From Sporobacter sp942492735 (GTDB lineage Bacteria > Bacillota > Clostridia > Oscillospirales > Oscillospiraceae): a DNA stretch of 64,000 nucleotides. The stretch is taken from assembly GCA_942492735.1 (NCBI GenBank), contig OW818648.1, positions 3,720,001 through 3,784,000 on the forward strand, given 5' to 3'. Shown here in pieces: positions 49,733-58,457 of this stretch. The first letter of the stretch is position 1. Each line of letters begins with the position of its first letter. The notes below the pieces were generated by a model. The model saw only the letters and a program-made list of their open reading frames with translations, searched no databases and was not told the DNA's origin. Made by a program: the position numbers and the translations under genes.

Positions 49733-50923
49733 ATGAAGCTTCAAAATACGGCAAATATCCTTTTTATCATGTGTTTTCTCGGTTTTTTGTTTATTGGGAT
49801 GACTGTAACCATCGTCAGGCCGAAAGAAACCGAATCGTTCTATGAAAACCGCATGCTCGCTTCTGTACCAGTTCTAAATAAGGAGTCATTTATAAGCGGC
49901 AGCTGGTTTAACGATTGGGAGACTTATCTGAAAGATCACGCCGCTGCACGCAGCACACTCCTGAAGGCGGGCACGTATATCGACCTGTTTATTCTCAAAC
50001 GCCCTGTCGTCAACGATATTGTCATAACCGATAAATATCTCCTTAGCTACAACAGCTATGATACGGTCGACCCAGCTAAAATCGCCGAGCAATCTGCGGC
50101 ATCAACAGACAATTTATATGGGCTCAAACAGTTTGTCGAAGACAGCGGCGGTGTTTTTTATTACGTCGCCGTGTCGGGCCAGCTTCCGTATGACAGCAGC
50201 GCGTACCCCTCTTATCTCAACAGCCGCGCGGACTATTATCAATCACTCTTGAGTATCTTCAGCGCCGATATGTCGAAGCGGGGCATCAATCTGATAGATA
50301 TTGGCGCGGTTTTCGATGCATTGGGGCACCCGGAGGATGTGTACCACGCGAGCGATCACCATTTCACCTATGAGGGCGCAATGCGCACATATCAGACGAT
50401 TATGGAACGGATCAACAGCGATAACCAGCTCTCCCTGCCGGTACTGACGTCTCGAGATATCACTGTAAAAGACCTGGATAATCCTTTTCTCGGCTCGCGC
50501 ATGCGGCGGATATTTAATCTTCTGGAAACGGCGGATACACTCAAAATCGGCATTTTGAATCAGGCAATCCCGTTTACGAGAATGGACAACGGCAACGCAG
50601 TCGAATCGGACGTGTATATGCTGCCGCAGAACACCTGGGATACGGTCAGCTATACCGTTTATATGGGTGGTGACATCGGTGAAACGGTGATTGATACGGA
50701 CCGCCCGGCGCTCCCGAATGTCCTTATTGTCGGTGACAGCTTCACAAACGCCGTGGAATGTCTGCTTTATACGAGTTTTAATGAGATGCATTCCATCGAT
50801 CTGCGGTGGTATACGGAAAAATCTCTGGCAGACTATATAAATGACTACAAGCCCGATGTCGTCGTTCTCCTTCGCGATTACTCGGTTCTCCTGTCCCTCG
50901 ACGGAAACAGCAAGTGGTCTTAA
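49733..50923 (+). CDS. DHHW/AlgX-like SGNH protein, partner of MBOAT
   Basis: The 396-residue protein has an N-terminal membrane anchor (residues 8-25), then the family segments FYENRMLASVP, FNDWETYLKDHAAARSTLLK, the catalytic pair in YHASDHHFTYEGA and the nucleophile serine in LIVGDSFTNAVE. This is the AlgJ/AlgX/DHHW group that completes O-acetylation of polysaccharides outside the membrane, using acetyl groups delivered by the MBOAT protein. The tight spacing confirms the pair. Which polymer is modified cannot be told, because no polysaccharide synthesis genes lie adjacent. Confidence 0.9.
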   Translation: MKLQNTANILFIMCFLGFLFIGMTVTIVRPKETESFYENRMLASVPVLNKESFISGSWFNDWETYLKDHAAARSTLLKAGTYIDLFILKRPVVNDIVITDKYLLSYNSYDTVDPAKIAEQSAASTDNLYGLKQFVEDSGGVFYYVAVSGQLPYDSSAYPSYLNSRADYYQSLLSIFSADMSKRGINLIDIGAVFDALGHPEDVYHASDHHFTYEGAMRTYQTIMERINSDNQLSLPVLTSRDITVKDLDNPFLGSRMRRIFNLLETADTLKIGILNQAIPFTRMDNGNAVESDVYMLPQNTWDTVSYTVYMGGDIGETVIDTDRPALPNVLIVGDSFTNAVECLLYTSFNEMHSIDLRWYTEKSLADYINDYKPDVVVLLRDYSVLLSLDGNSKWS

Positions 50924-50939
50924 GTAATATTTAGGAGTA

Positions 50940-51740
50940 ATGAATTTGATCATCGATTTTCATACGCATGTTTTTCCAGACGAACTCGCCGAACGAGCCA
51001 TCAGCACACTTATGGTTAATATCGATGAAGTCTTTACGCCCGTCACGGACGCCAAGGTTTCAGGCCTTTTGGAGCATATGCAAAGAAGCGGCGTCGACCT
51101 CTCCATCATCCAACCGGTCATCACAAAGCAGAGTCAGTTTCACGACCTGAATGAATGGGCCAGAAGCATTTTCTCAGATAAACTTATCTCATTCGGCGGC
51201 ATTTACCCGCATACGGACGATTATAAGAGGGACATCGATTTTGTCGTCAGCTTAGGTCTCAAGGGTCTTAAATTTCATGCTGAGTATCAGGATTTTGTCA
51301 TTGATGACCCAAAGATGCTCCGTATTTACGATTACGCCTTAAGCCGTGGGCTCATCATCCTGCACCACGCCGGCTTTGACCCCGGCTTCTCGGAGCCGAT
51401 GAAATCGAGTCCGGTCCGGTTTGCCAATATTTCCGGCGCGATGAAGGGCGGCGTTATTGTCGCCGCGCATTTCGGCGGCCACGCCGAGTGGGACGATGTG
51501 GAACGATATATTGTCGGTACGAACATCTACCTTGATACATCGATGGGCTTCGAGTTTTTTCCCAAGGAGCAGTTCCTGCGGATTGTCAAAAATCACGGCA
51601 TTGAAAAAATCCTATTCGCCTCCGATTCGCCGTGGAGCGACGCAACAACCGAGATTGCACACCTTAAAGCGCTGCCCCTCAACGAAGACGAGAAAGCCAT
51701 GATTCTTGGCAGAAATGCGCAAAAAGTATTAGGTATTTAG
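50940..51740 (+). CDS. Amidohydrolase family (TIM-barrel) metal hydrolase
   Basis: The 266-residue protein has the metal motifs of the amidohydrolase-2 group: IDFHTHVFPDEL, LKFHAEYQDF, LHHAGFDPGF, AAHFGGHAEWDD and FASDSPWSD. Members include decarboxylases and hydrolases of small aromatic or heterocyclic acids. The ATG at 50940 is close to its AGGAG; a TTG two codons later has better spacing. It starts 16 bases after the DHHW gene, so it may ride on the same transcript without sharing a function. The substrate is unknown. Confidence 0.88.
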   Translation: MNLIIDFHTHVFPDELAERAISTLMVNIDEVFTPVTDAKVSGLLEHMQRSGVDLSIIQPVITKQSQFHDLNEWARSIFSDKLISFGGIYPHTDDYKRDIDFVVSLGLKGLKFHAEYQDFVIDDPKMLRIYDYALSRGLIILHHAGFDPGFSEPMKSSPVRFANISGAMKGGVIVAAHFGGHAEWDDVERYIVGTNIYLDTSMGFEFFPKEQFLRIVKNHGIEKILFASDSPWSDATTEIAHLKALPLNEDEKAMILGRNAQKVLGI

Positions 51741-51743
51741 TTT

Positions 51744-51755
51744 TAACGTTCGTTA
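51744..51755. promoter_or_regulatory. Palindrome TAACGTTCGTTA upstream of the GNAT gene
   Basis: A perfect-armed TAACG-TT-CGTTA lies three bases past the amidohydrolase stop and 78 bases before the next start codon. It matches the pattern of the three sites at 42278-42346. Confidence 0.45.
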
Positions 51756-51832
51756 GTTTTATATATCACCTCATGTATAGTAATGAAATTTCATGCGGAA
51801 ACCGAGTGAAACGCCCTTACGTTGGAGGAAAC

Positions 51833-52363
51833 ATGAGAGAAATTAAGACAGGGCGATTACACATCAGAAACTTTGTTATGGATGACTGGCGCTCGCTGCA
51901 GGACATGATTGTTTGGTATATGTCGTCTCCGTACGCGGCTTTTGATCACCAGTGGCCGACATCGGACGATGAGATCATAGGCGTCTGTCAAGGGTTTGCC
52001 TCGACAGATAATTTTCTCGTCGTTCAACGGAATGAAGACGACCGGTTTATCGGGTATGTCAGCCTGAATCCGACAGAAGACGCCGACGTTTTTGATCTGG
52101 GTTATTGCTTTAACATGCCGTACCACGGACAAGGCTATGCTTACGAAAGCTGCAGCGCGCTCATTGATTTTGCTTTTCACGAATTGAAAGCAGAAAAAAT
52201 AGTCGCCGGTACGGCTGACAATAATATCCCGTCGTGTAAGCTGCTCCAGAAGCTTGGAATGAAAATTGTTAAGCACGTCACAGCTTCTTTCCGAAATGAT
52301 GAAAATGGCCGCCCAATCGAGTTCAGCGGATGCGCATATGAGTTGAGTAGCGAACGCATCTAG
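51833..52363 (+). CDS. GNAT-family N-acetyltransferase (RimJ-like)
   Basis: The 176-residue protein has a GNAT fold: TGRLHIRNFVMDDW at the start, FIGYVSLNPTEDADVFDLGY, then the acetyl-CoA loop MPYHGQGYAYESC and the terminal NIPSCKLLQKLGMKIV. This fits the acetyltransferase_3 (ribosomal-protein-alanine acetyltransferase-like) branch, whose substrates are proteins or small amines. TTGGAGG before 51833 fixes the start. It has no clear functional link to its neighbours. Confidence 0.9.
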   Translation: MREIKTGRLHIRNFVMDDWRSLQDMIVWYMSSPYAAFDHQWPTSDDEIIGVCQGFASTDNFLVVQRNEDDRFIGYVSLNPTEDADVFDLGYCFNMPYHGQGYAYESCSALIDFAFHELKAEKIVAGTADNNIPSCKLLQKLGMKIVKHVTASFRNDENGRPIEFSGCAYELSSERI

Positions 52364-52436
52364 TTAAGCAAAATACAACGAGATCGATGTTATTTTTGAA
52401 TAAAGCCATTTTGTGAATATCACCGTCCATCACCCT

Positions 52437-52591
52437 GTAGGGCGCGGCATCCTTGACGCGCCATTCCTGTTTCACGCCACAGACGCTGTGCTATTTGTGG
52501 GGAGGGACGTGCGCCTGCCGCCGTTCTCTCCCCGCAGATGTAACTATGCCGTGCCATCAAGAACGGCGCGTCTGTGAAGCCGCGCCCTACG
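52437..52591. repeat. MITE-like element with GTAGGGCGCGGC inverted ends
   Basis: The left end begins GTAGGGCGCGGC and the right end finishes GCCGCGCCCTAC. Each end also folds on itself (GGCGCG/CGCGCC). An internal GGGGAG-CTCCCC pair sits between them. No reading frame is convincing. With the terminator at 52642 it fills the 345-base gap 52364-52708. Confidence 0.8.
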
Positions 52592-52641
52592 CCATAAACA
52601 GACTTGCATATTGCTGAGCTATACATTCGAGCAAACTGAAT

Positions 52642-52690
52642 AGGGCTGTCATGCTGACGTCTTTACGACATAAGCATAACAGCCCCTGTT
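52642..52690. terminator. Hairpin between convergent acetyltransferase genes
   Basis: GGGCTGT-ATGCT pairs with AGCAT-ACAGCCC with a bulge on each side. It lies 19 bases from the stop of the minus-strand gene and may serve both directions. Confidence 0.65.
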
Positions 52691-52708
52691 TATTTATGAA
52701 AATAACCG

Positions 52709-53188
52709 TTATCCCTCAAACAGCTTCTTGATGCCATCTGCATTCAGACGGTAGCCTGTCCAATCGTTCATCGGCGCAGCGCCCAAAGAGAGGTAAAAGT
52801 CGATGCTGGGTTTGTTCCTGTTGAGGCAGGCCCATTCGAGACGACCGCAGCCGCGCGCATGGCATAATCCGGCGATGTGCTTGAAAAACGCTTTGCCGTA
52901 TCCTTTTTTGCGATACGCCGGTTTAATATAAATATCTTCGATATAAATGCCGGCCTGACCCAAAAAAGTCGAGAAATTATAGAAAAACAGCGCGTAACCG
53001 ATTGGCTGACCATTGCGCTCAGCTATCAGCACTTCCGCCTTCTGCTGCTCAAAGAGCCATTCCGTCAGAATCTCTTCTGTTGCCGTCACCTGTTCGGAAA
53101 GATTCTCATATGCCGCCAGTTCTTTTATGAACGTCAAAATCAACGGAACATCCTGTTTGACGGCAGACCTGATATGCAACTCACCCAT
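52709..53188 (-). CDS. GNAT-family N-acetyltransferase (diamine acetyltransferase-like)
   Basis: The 159-residue protein has a compact GNAT domain: LHIRSAVKQDVPLILTFIKE, AAYENLSEQV, then IEDIYIKPAYRKKGYGKAFF (acetyl-CoA loop R/Q-x-x-G-x-G/A), and CGRLEWACLNRNKP. The AYE and LEW...NK signatures are like spermidine/diamine or thialysine acetyltransferases. The ATG at 53188 gives the usual N terminus; a TTG at 53218 is possible. It is monocistronic. Confidence 0.9.
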   Translation of the reverse strand: MGELHIRSAVKQDVPLILTFIKELAAYENLSEQVTATEEILTEWLFEQQKAEVLIAERNGQPIGYALFFYNFSTFLGQAGIYIEDIYIKPAYRKKGYGKAFFKHIAGLCHARGCGRLEWACLNRNKPSIDFYLSLGAAPMNDWTGYRLNADGIKKLFEG

Positions 53189-53228
53189 GTATAGTATATA
53201 CTCCTTGTCACTTGTCAAAGACGACAGT

Positions 53229-53726
53229 CTATAATAATAAATCCGCGCTTGATAAATTACTTTCGCTCTCTAGCCGTGCCTTTTCTTTGTCCTTCTGCGC
53301 CGATTTATTTGTACCGATCGAATTTTTGAAGACAACATAGCGGTCAAAAAGAAATTCGGTGACGAAATTGACGACCAGCGTCCCGATGATAATGACGTAA
53401 AAGTTCCAATTTATCAGTGTGAGCTTATCTACCCACCAGGTCGACAGCGGTGTAAAGACCAGATAATACCCTGTTACTTTCATCATTGCCAGTGGGTAGT
53501 TGGTTGCCGACTTAAACGTAAAACGTCTGTTCAGCGTGAAGTTATAGACAACTGATAGAATAAGCGGCAGTAGATACGACACCCAGTCGGGTAGGTTTGT
53601 CAGCTCATGAAGCGCAGCGCTGCTTAAAAACTGTATCGCTCCCGCAGACGCTGAAAATAAGGTGAATTTGATGAATTGGATCGTCGCTTGCTTCGCCGTT
53701 AATTTTCGAGCTGGTTGATCAGACAT
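53229..53726 (-). CDS. GtrA-family membrane protein
   Basis: The 165-residue protein has four hydrophobic helices in about 20-135 with the GtrA pattern IKFTLFSASAGAIQFLSSAAL, then NFTLNRRFTF, then NFYVIIIGTLVVNFVTEFLFDRYVVF. GtrA proteins are thought to help move lipid-linked sugars or support cell-wall glycosylation. The C-terminal tail is charged and unstructured. There is no glycosyltransferase neighbour. Upstream bases are AT-rich with no clear promoter picked out. Confidence 0.9.
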   Translation of the reverse strand: MSDQPARKLTAKQATIQFIKFTLFSASAGAIQFLSSAALHELTNLPDWVSYLLPLILSVVYNFTLNRRFTFKSATNYPLAMMKVTGYYLVFTPLSTWWVDKLTLINWNFYVIIIGTLVVNFVTEFLFDRYVVFKNSIGTNKSAQKDKEKARLESESNLSSADLLL

Positions 53727-53917
53727 ATTTTATCTCACTTTTCTTTAGCGAAAAATATTACGTAACCACAAAAAATGTTTACATAACATTTACACTATTC
53801 ATACTGTTATGACTTTATGGTATACTTTTTATGGCGACAGGTTTCATTATAGCTTTAAATGCTCATTTTTGAAAGATTTTTGTGAATAAGTAAAACTAAA
53901 AATATGTGAGAAGGTTT

Positions 53918-54478
53918 ATGATGAAGAAAATCGTTGTACTGAATGGGAGTCCCCATGAGCACGGGTGTACCGCGGTGCTGTCTGGCGAAGTGATCAAATC
54001 GGCGATGAAGCAAGGCGCGGAGGTCACTTCGTATTACCTCAACGCTTTAAAGATCAGGGGGTGTCAGGGGTGCTTTCAGTGTATGGAGCAGGGGCACTGC
54101 GTCCAGATGGACGATATGCAGCCAATCTATGACAGCATAACTGAAGCTGACGGCATCATCCTCGCCTCCCCCGTCTACATGTGGTCCATGAGCTCTCAGC
54201 TTAAAACCACCGTCGACAGACTGTTCGCCTTTTTACGTCCGGAGCATAAAAGCGCTTTAAAAGCTGGCAAAAAAGTCCTGCTCCTCTTCACACAGGGGCA
54301 GAAGGACACAGACATGTTCCGCCATTACTTTGAGCATGTCGGTAAAAACATGCAGTTTATGGGCTTCGGCGATTACAAAATCCTCGTCGCCGGCGGTACG
54401 CACATGCCGGAGCAGGTGCTGTGCCAGGCGGATGTCTTAAAGCAAGCCGAAGACATGGGCCAATGGCTGAGTGAATAA
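53918..54478 (+). CDS. Flavodoxin-like NAD(P)H-dependent FMN oxidoreductase
   Basis: The 186-residue protein has the flavodoxin-fold start KIVVLNGSPHEHGCTAVL and the cysteine motif RGCQGCFQCMEQGHCVQMDD, then ILASPVYMWSMSSQLK for FMN binding. This is the iron-sulfur flavoprotein/NADPH-dependent FMN reductase group. Compact spacing of the cysteines suggests a possible Fe-S or redox role, as in Isf proteins, but the classical Isf spacing was not confirmed. AGAAGG precedes the ATG. It is monocistronic and followed by a terminator. Confidence 0.88.
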   Translation: MMKKIVVLNGSPHEHGCTAVLSGEVIKSAMKQGAEVTSYYLNALKIRGCQGCFQCMEQGHCVQMDDMQPIYDSITEADGIILASPVYMWSMSSQLKTTVDRLFAFLRPEHKSALKAGKKVLLLFTQGQKDTDMFRHYFEHVGKNMQFMGFGDYKILVAGGTHMPEQVLCQADVLKQAEDMGQWLSE

Positions 54479-54529
54479 CGCCTTTCGAATGAAGAACCGG
54501 GACGCATAGGACTGCGTTCTGACAAAGCT

Positions 54530-54558
54530 AAAACCGCTGCAGTAGTTGCAGCGGTTTT
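54530..54558. terminator. Bidirectional terminator
   Basis: AAAACCGCTGCA pairs perfectly with TGCAGCGGTTTT across GTAGT. It lies between the convergent FMN oxidoreductase and nitroreductase genes. Confidence 0.9.
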
Positions 54559-54579
54559 CGACTTATAGCGACAGACTTT

Positions 54580-55086
54580 CTAGTACTTATCGTAGCTGAT
54601 GATCTCTCTCATTTCTTTTCTGGGACGGACCTCCGGGTTCTCGGCGGGGTAGCCGAGCGGCGTAAAGGCGACAACGCTCACGTCTTCAGGGATGTGGAGC
54701 GCTTTTTTGACCTTGTCTGCGTAAAAGTGGCCGAGCCAGCAGGTACCGAGGCCGAGCGTATGCGCCTCAAGAATCATATAGGACAGCGCAATTGAACAAT
54801 CAACTGTGTCTGTGGGCTGGCCGCAGTCCATAATGCGTTGCTTTGTACCGCAGACGACGATGGCACACGGCGCTTGCCCAACTGAGGGCTGCCCGTCTGC
54901 CGCTTCCATGAGCTTTTGAAGCTTCCCTTTATCTCGGACGACGATGAACTGCCAGTTCTGGCCGTTTGTGGACGACGGCGCCAACCTGCCCGCCTCCAGT
55001 ATAAGTTCCAGCTTTTCATCTTCAATCGGCTTGTCGCTGTATTTTCTGACACTGCGCCTGCCTTTTATGGCATCCATAACATCCAT
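54580..55086 (-). CDS. Nitroreductase-family flavoprotein
   Basis: This 168-residue protein is a short nitroreductase-fold enzyme: KGRRSVRKYSDKPI, then APSSTNGQNWQFIVV (FMN site), CSIALSYMILEAHTLGLGTCW and the C-terminal GYPAENPEVRPRKE. It binds FMN and uses NAD(P)H to reduce nitro groups, quinones or flavins. AGGAGGT precedes the ATG. It appears to stand alone. Confidence 0.93.
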   Translation of the reverse strand: MDVMDAIKGRRSVRKYSDKPIEDEKLELILEAGRLAPSSTNGQNWQFIVVRDKGKLQKLMEAADGQPSVGQAPCAIVVCGTKQRIMDCGQPTDTVDCSIALSYMILEAHTLGLGTCWLGHFYADKVKKALHIPEDVSVVAFTPLGYPAENPEVRPRKEMREIISYDKY

Positions 55087-55211
55087 GTGATTAACCTCCT
55101 GTGAATTATGTCTGGTGAACAGAGTTCGCCCCTAAGACGCCCCCGCCCGTAATCAGAACGAGTGATTTATTGATTATTATTCTAGCACATTACCCTAACA
55201 TATTCCATGGT

Positions 55212-55904
55212 TCATTTAAAAAGTGTCACGATCCAGCAGATGAGGGGCGCGATGATAATCGCGGGCAGATAATTTGCTACTTTTATTTTGGTGACACCGA
55301 TGAGATTGAGGCCGAGCGCAACGATGATCAGCGATCCGGCGCATGTGATTTCATTAATGGCGGACGGCGTCAGAACTGGTGCGAGATACTGCGCGAGGAG
55401 GACAAGCGTTCCTTGAAAGATAAAGACGAAAGCGGCAGCAAAGATAACGCCGACGCCCAGACTCACTGACAGTATAACCGACGAAATGAGGTCGAGGAGC
55501 GATTTCGTAAAAATCATTTCATTGTCACCTGTCAGTCCGGCATTCAATGAGCCGACGATTGTCATCGCGCCAATGCAAAACAGAAGCGACGCCGTGACAA
55601 AGCCCTCGGCAACCGATACTGTACCGTTGGTTTTTTTAAACCGCTTGCCGATCAGCTCGCCAAGCGCGTTGAGCTGCTTGTCCAGATTAATCGCCGTACC
55701 GATGATCGCGCCAAGAACAATTGAGCCAATGAGGATGAGTGTGTTTTCTCCCTTGAGCGTACCGGATATACCGATATAGATGGTGCATAGCCCGATACCG
55801 AGCATCACGGCATCCGTCAGTTTCTTAGGGATGCCTCTTTTAAAAATCAGTCCGATGAGACTGCCGATAAGAACAGTCGCCGTATTGACAAGAACTCCGA
55901 TCAT
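55212..55904 (-). CDS. DUF554 family membrane protein
   Basis: The 230-residue protein has about seven hydrophobic helices and the DUF554 layout: MIGVLVNTATVLIGSLIGL, KGIPKKL-like RGIPKKLTDAVMLGIGL, then a central FVTASLLFCIGAMTIVGSL and an end with GSLIIVALGLNLI. The family is YdfK-like. It is predicted to be a transporter, but its substrate has not been established as far as I know. It stands alone between a nitroreductase gene and a divergent zinc-binding protein gene. Confidence 0.9.
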   Translation of the reverse strand: MIGVLVNTATVLIGSLIGLIFKRGIPKKLTDAVMLGIGLCTIYIGISGTLKGENTLILIGSIVLGAIIGTAINLDKQLNALGELIGKRFKKTNGTVSVAEGFVTASLLFCIGAMTIVGSLNAGLTGDNEMIFTKSLLDLISSVILSVSLGVGVIFAAAFVFIFQGTLVLLAQYLAPVLTPSAINEITCAGSLIIVALGLNLIGVTKIKVANYLPAIIIAPLICWIVTLFK

Positions 55905-55993
55905 TCTTCTTTCTCCCCTGCCCCCGAACGTTACAGCGACATCTTAGATTATTAAAGAGCATATGTCAAACAACATACTTCAAGGTGATGCCA

Positions 55994-56009
55994 TGTTGTA
56001 ATTACAACA
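55994..56009. promoter_or_regulatory. Perfect 16-base palindrome TGTTGTAATTACAACA
   Basis: It lies about 20 bases before a TATAAT (56030-56035) that precedes the zinc-binding protein gene, so it would overlap the -35 region. It is a likely operator; the regulator is unknown. Confidence 0.6.
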
Positions 56010-56064
56010 GATTTTTTTACTGCTTGCCATTATAATGAAATCAACCAATAAGGAGGCGAGCAAC

Positions 56065-56307
56065 ATGCTTGGAGGATGCCACGGTACGGATAAACTGAAA
56101 ACCCCGACGCTTGAAATTAAAATTTGCCCGCAGTGCGGAAACGAAATTGAACTCTTCTCTATTGACACAGAGATGGCGTGCGACAACTGCGGTTATGTCG
56201 TCTATAACGATATCCAGTCCTGCGTCCAATGGTGCAAATACGCGAAGATGTGCGTCGGCGAGGAGCTCTACAACAAGCTGATGAAGGCGAATAATGCTGA
56301 AAAATAA
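56065..56307 (+). CDS. Small zinc-ribbon protein of unknown function
   Basis: The 80-residue protein has two CxxC pairs forming a probable zinc ribbon (CPQCGNEIELF and CDNCGYVVYND), then a CVQWCKYAKMCVG helix with three more cysteines. AAGGAGG eight bases before the ATG at 56065 decides the start. It is divergent from the DUF554 gene and convergent with DUF1634. A palindrome overlaps its promoter. The family is recognised in Clostridia and sulfate reducers as a short metal-binding protein, without known role. Confidence 0.75.
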   Translation: MLGGCHGTDKLKTPTLEIKICPQCGNEIELFSIDTEMACDNCGYVVYNDIQSCVQWCKYAKMCVGEELYNKLMKANNAEK

Positions 56308-56339
56308 ATCGTGGGCGGTCAGAAATGACCGCCTGCGTT

Positions 56340-56696
56340 TCACTCCACTTTTCCAAGAATAAAGCTGATGATCAGAACGATAAACACAAATGATGTAATC
56401 GCCACATATAGCTTATCCTTTTCCTTGATGAAAAGGATAATGGAGACACCGACACGAAGAACCGGCGTCAGAATAAGGATAAAAAGTCCCGTCAGCATGA
56501 TGGCGTAGGGCTTCAATGTCATTATATCGCTTAAAATCAAGAGCGGATTCGTCGGATACTCGTTGTTGTCATAGCCGCTCACACCGGTAATCAGATACAT
56601 AATAAGCCCAATAAGGATAATCGCGGCGCTCGATAGAACGACTGCTCGGATGAGCTTGGCAATCGCCAGCTGCGCCTTTTCTGCATCGTATTTCAT
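56340..56696 (-). CDS. DUF1634 family membrane protein
   Basis: The 118-residue protein has three hydrophobic helices and the DUF1634 pattern (IAKLIRAVVLSSAAIILIGL, then PYAIMLTGLFILILTPVLRV). DUF1634 genes nearly always accompany TauE/SafE permeases, and here the start codon overlaps the permease stop as ATGA. It may be an accessory subunit of that anion exporter. Confidence 0.88.
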   Translation of the reverse strand: MKYDAEKAQLAIAKLIRAVVLSSAAIILIGLIMYLITGVSGYDNNEYPTNPLLILSDIMTLKPYAIMLTGLFILILTPVLRVGVSIILFIKEKDKLYVAITSFVFIVLIISFILGKVE

Positions 56697-57526
56697 GAAG
56701 GCCAGACCCCCTTGATGATCATCTGGATCGATACGAAAGCAAGCACCGGTACAAAGATGAACCGTATCAGTCTGCTGCTCATTCTCTGCATCACCCGTGT
56801 CCCGACTGTCGCGCCGATTAGAACACCGAGCGCGACAGGCGCGGCGATCAGCGGATCAATACTGCCGCGGAAGAAATAAACGCCGGCGCTCGCCGCTGCC
56901 GTCACGCCGATCATAAAATTGCTTGTGGCGCTTGACACCTTCAAGGGCAGCTTCATAAACAAATCCATAGACATGACCTTTAAAGCACCGCTGCCGATAC
57001 CCAGAAGACCTGACAGCGTCCCAGATAGATACATCATCCCAAAGCCGCTGTACACACCCGCCACGTTATATGATATGGTTTCATTTGTGATGGCGTCGAA
57101 ATATGAGCTATTCAGGCGGAGCTTTTCGGCCGCCGGATGCGTCTCAACACTCTGGTTCTTTTTTCTGCCGAGCTTCGTGAGCATCATGACAGCGGAGTAG
57201 AGCATCAGCAGACCGAAAATAATATACAGATATTGCGGGTCAATCACACCGCTGAGGTAAGCGCCAGTAATTGCGCCAAGCGTTGTCCCGATGACAAGAA
57301 ACATGCCGATGCGGATATTTGTCAATTTGCTTTTCAGGAAGGCAGCCGCCGAGCCGCTCGAGGTCGCTATGACGGAGATGATGCTCGCGCCGATAGCGTA
57401 CTTGATATCGATTCCGAAGAGCAGCGTGAGCGCAGGCGTGACGATAATACCGCCCCCGAGCCCAAGGAGTGAGCCTAGAAATCCGGCAGCAACAGCAATG
57501 AGTAAAATGATCAGTATAGTATCCAC
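56693..57526 (-). CDS. TauE/SafE family sulfite/organosulfonate exporter
   Basis: The 277-residue protein has eight hydrophobic helices with the two TauE/SafE repeats: LGSLLGLGGGIIVTPALTLL at the N terminus and SGLLGIGSGALKVMSMDL in the second half. It would move sulfite, sulfoacetate or a related anion across the membrane. The start codon is GTG at 57526, after GGGGTGAAC. It forms a coupled pair with DUF1634. Together with the many persulfide-handling genes it adds to the sulfur theme, though the link is only thematic. Confidence 0.92.
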   Translation of the reverse strand: MDTILIILLIAVAAGFLGSLLGLGGGIIVTPALTLLFGIDIKYAIGASIISVIATSSGSAAAFLKSKLTNIRIGMFLVIGTTLGAITGAYLSGVIDPQYLYIIFGLLMLYSAVMMLTKLGRKKNQSVETHPAAEKLRLNSSYFDAITNETISYNVAGVYSGFGMMYLSGTLSGLLGIGSGALKVMSMDLFMKLPLKVSSATSNFMIGVTAAASAGVYFFRGSIDPLIAAPVALGVLIGATVGTRVMQRMSSRLIRFIFVPVLAFVSIQMIIKGVWPS

Positions 57527-57537
57527 GTGTTCACCCC

Positions 57538-58419
57538 TCAGACTTTAGTATATAACTTCCTGCCGCCGATATTAAACAGCAGGAGACCCGCCAAAATAAT
57601 AACGCCGCCGACGATCGTCGGCAGCTGAATTGTTTCGCCGCCGATGATGACGCCCAAAACGGAGGCGAGAAACGGCGTCACAAACATGTAATTGCTGACG
57701 GAGGAGGTCTTTTCCGCTCTGGCGAAGGCCGCTGCCCACGCGCAGTAAGCAATCGCGCTCGAGCCGACGCCGAGTACGATGATGTAAACAAGCTGTATGC
57801 TTGGGGCCTTCAGTACCTGACTGACTGAAGAGGGCAGGAACACCGACAAAAGGATGGTACCGGCGAATATGCTGAAGGCCGACGTCTGCAGCGCGGAATA
57901 TGTTTTCGTCAGCTTCCGCTGCAGGATATTGAAAACACTCAGCAGGAGAACGGACGCAATCAGCCAGAGAATACCGGCACTGAGCTTCAATCCCCCGCTC
58001 ATAACCGTCAGGACAACAACGCCCCCAAAGGACACGGCAATTGACAGCCATTGAATCCAGCGCAGATGCTCGCGATATATTAAGCGTGCCAGAACCGACG
58101 TCACGACGGGTACCAACGCGATAACGACACTGCTGATCGACGAACTGAGCATTGCCTGGCCTGTGTTGAATGTGATCAAATACAGGGCAAACCCGCTCAC
58201 GCCGGCTGCGAGGAACCATTTGAGATCTCTGCGCGCGGGCGGTTTCATTTTTGTGACAATGACGACAGAAAGCAAGACACATGATGCGATAATGCACCGT
58301 AAAAACCCCAGCGAATAAGCTGTAAAATAAGTAAGAGCCAAACGCGAAAGCACATAGGCGCAGGACCAGAAAATGATGGTCGTGATCGCGTACGGATGAA
58401 AGCTGTCTTTAAACTTCAT
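57538..58419 (-). CDS. DMT-superfamily transporter (EamA)
   Basis: The 293-residue protein has ten hydrophobic helices in two homologous EamA halves: FWSCAYVLSRLALTYF, YLITFNTGQAMLSSSISSVV in the first, and the second with GVGSSAIAYCAWAAAFARAE and FLASVLGVIIGGETI. It exports or imports small metabolites such as amino acids. The start at 58419 has AGAGGT upstream. The TauE gene begins 12 bases after it, but co-function is not evident. Confidence 0.93.
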   Translation of the reverse strand: MKFKDSFHPYAITTIIFWSCAYVLSRLALTYFTAYSLGFLRCIIASCVLLSVVIVTKMKPPARRDLKWFLAAGVSGFALYLITFNTGQAMLSSSISSVVIALVPVVTSVLARLIYREHLRWIQWLSIAVSFGGVVVLTVMSGGLKLSAGILWLIASVLLLSVFNILQRKLTKTYSALQTSAFSIFAGTILLSVFLPSSVSQVLKAPSIQLVYIIVLGVGSSAIAYCAWAAAFARAEKTSSVSNYMFVTPFLASVLGVIIGGETIQLPTIVGGVIILAGLLLFNIGGRKLYTKV

Positions 58420-58457
58420 TGGATACCTCTGAATCATCTATAGGAGCGCGTAGCGTC

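Noticed and set aside
57572..58297. 241-residue minus-strand frame in another phase of the EamA gene
   Set aside because: It is an out-of-frame shadow rich in Arg and His, with no domain; the EamA frame has ten clear membrane helices.
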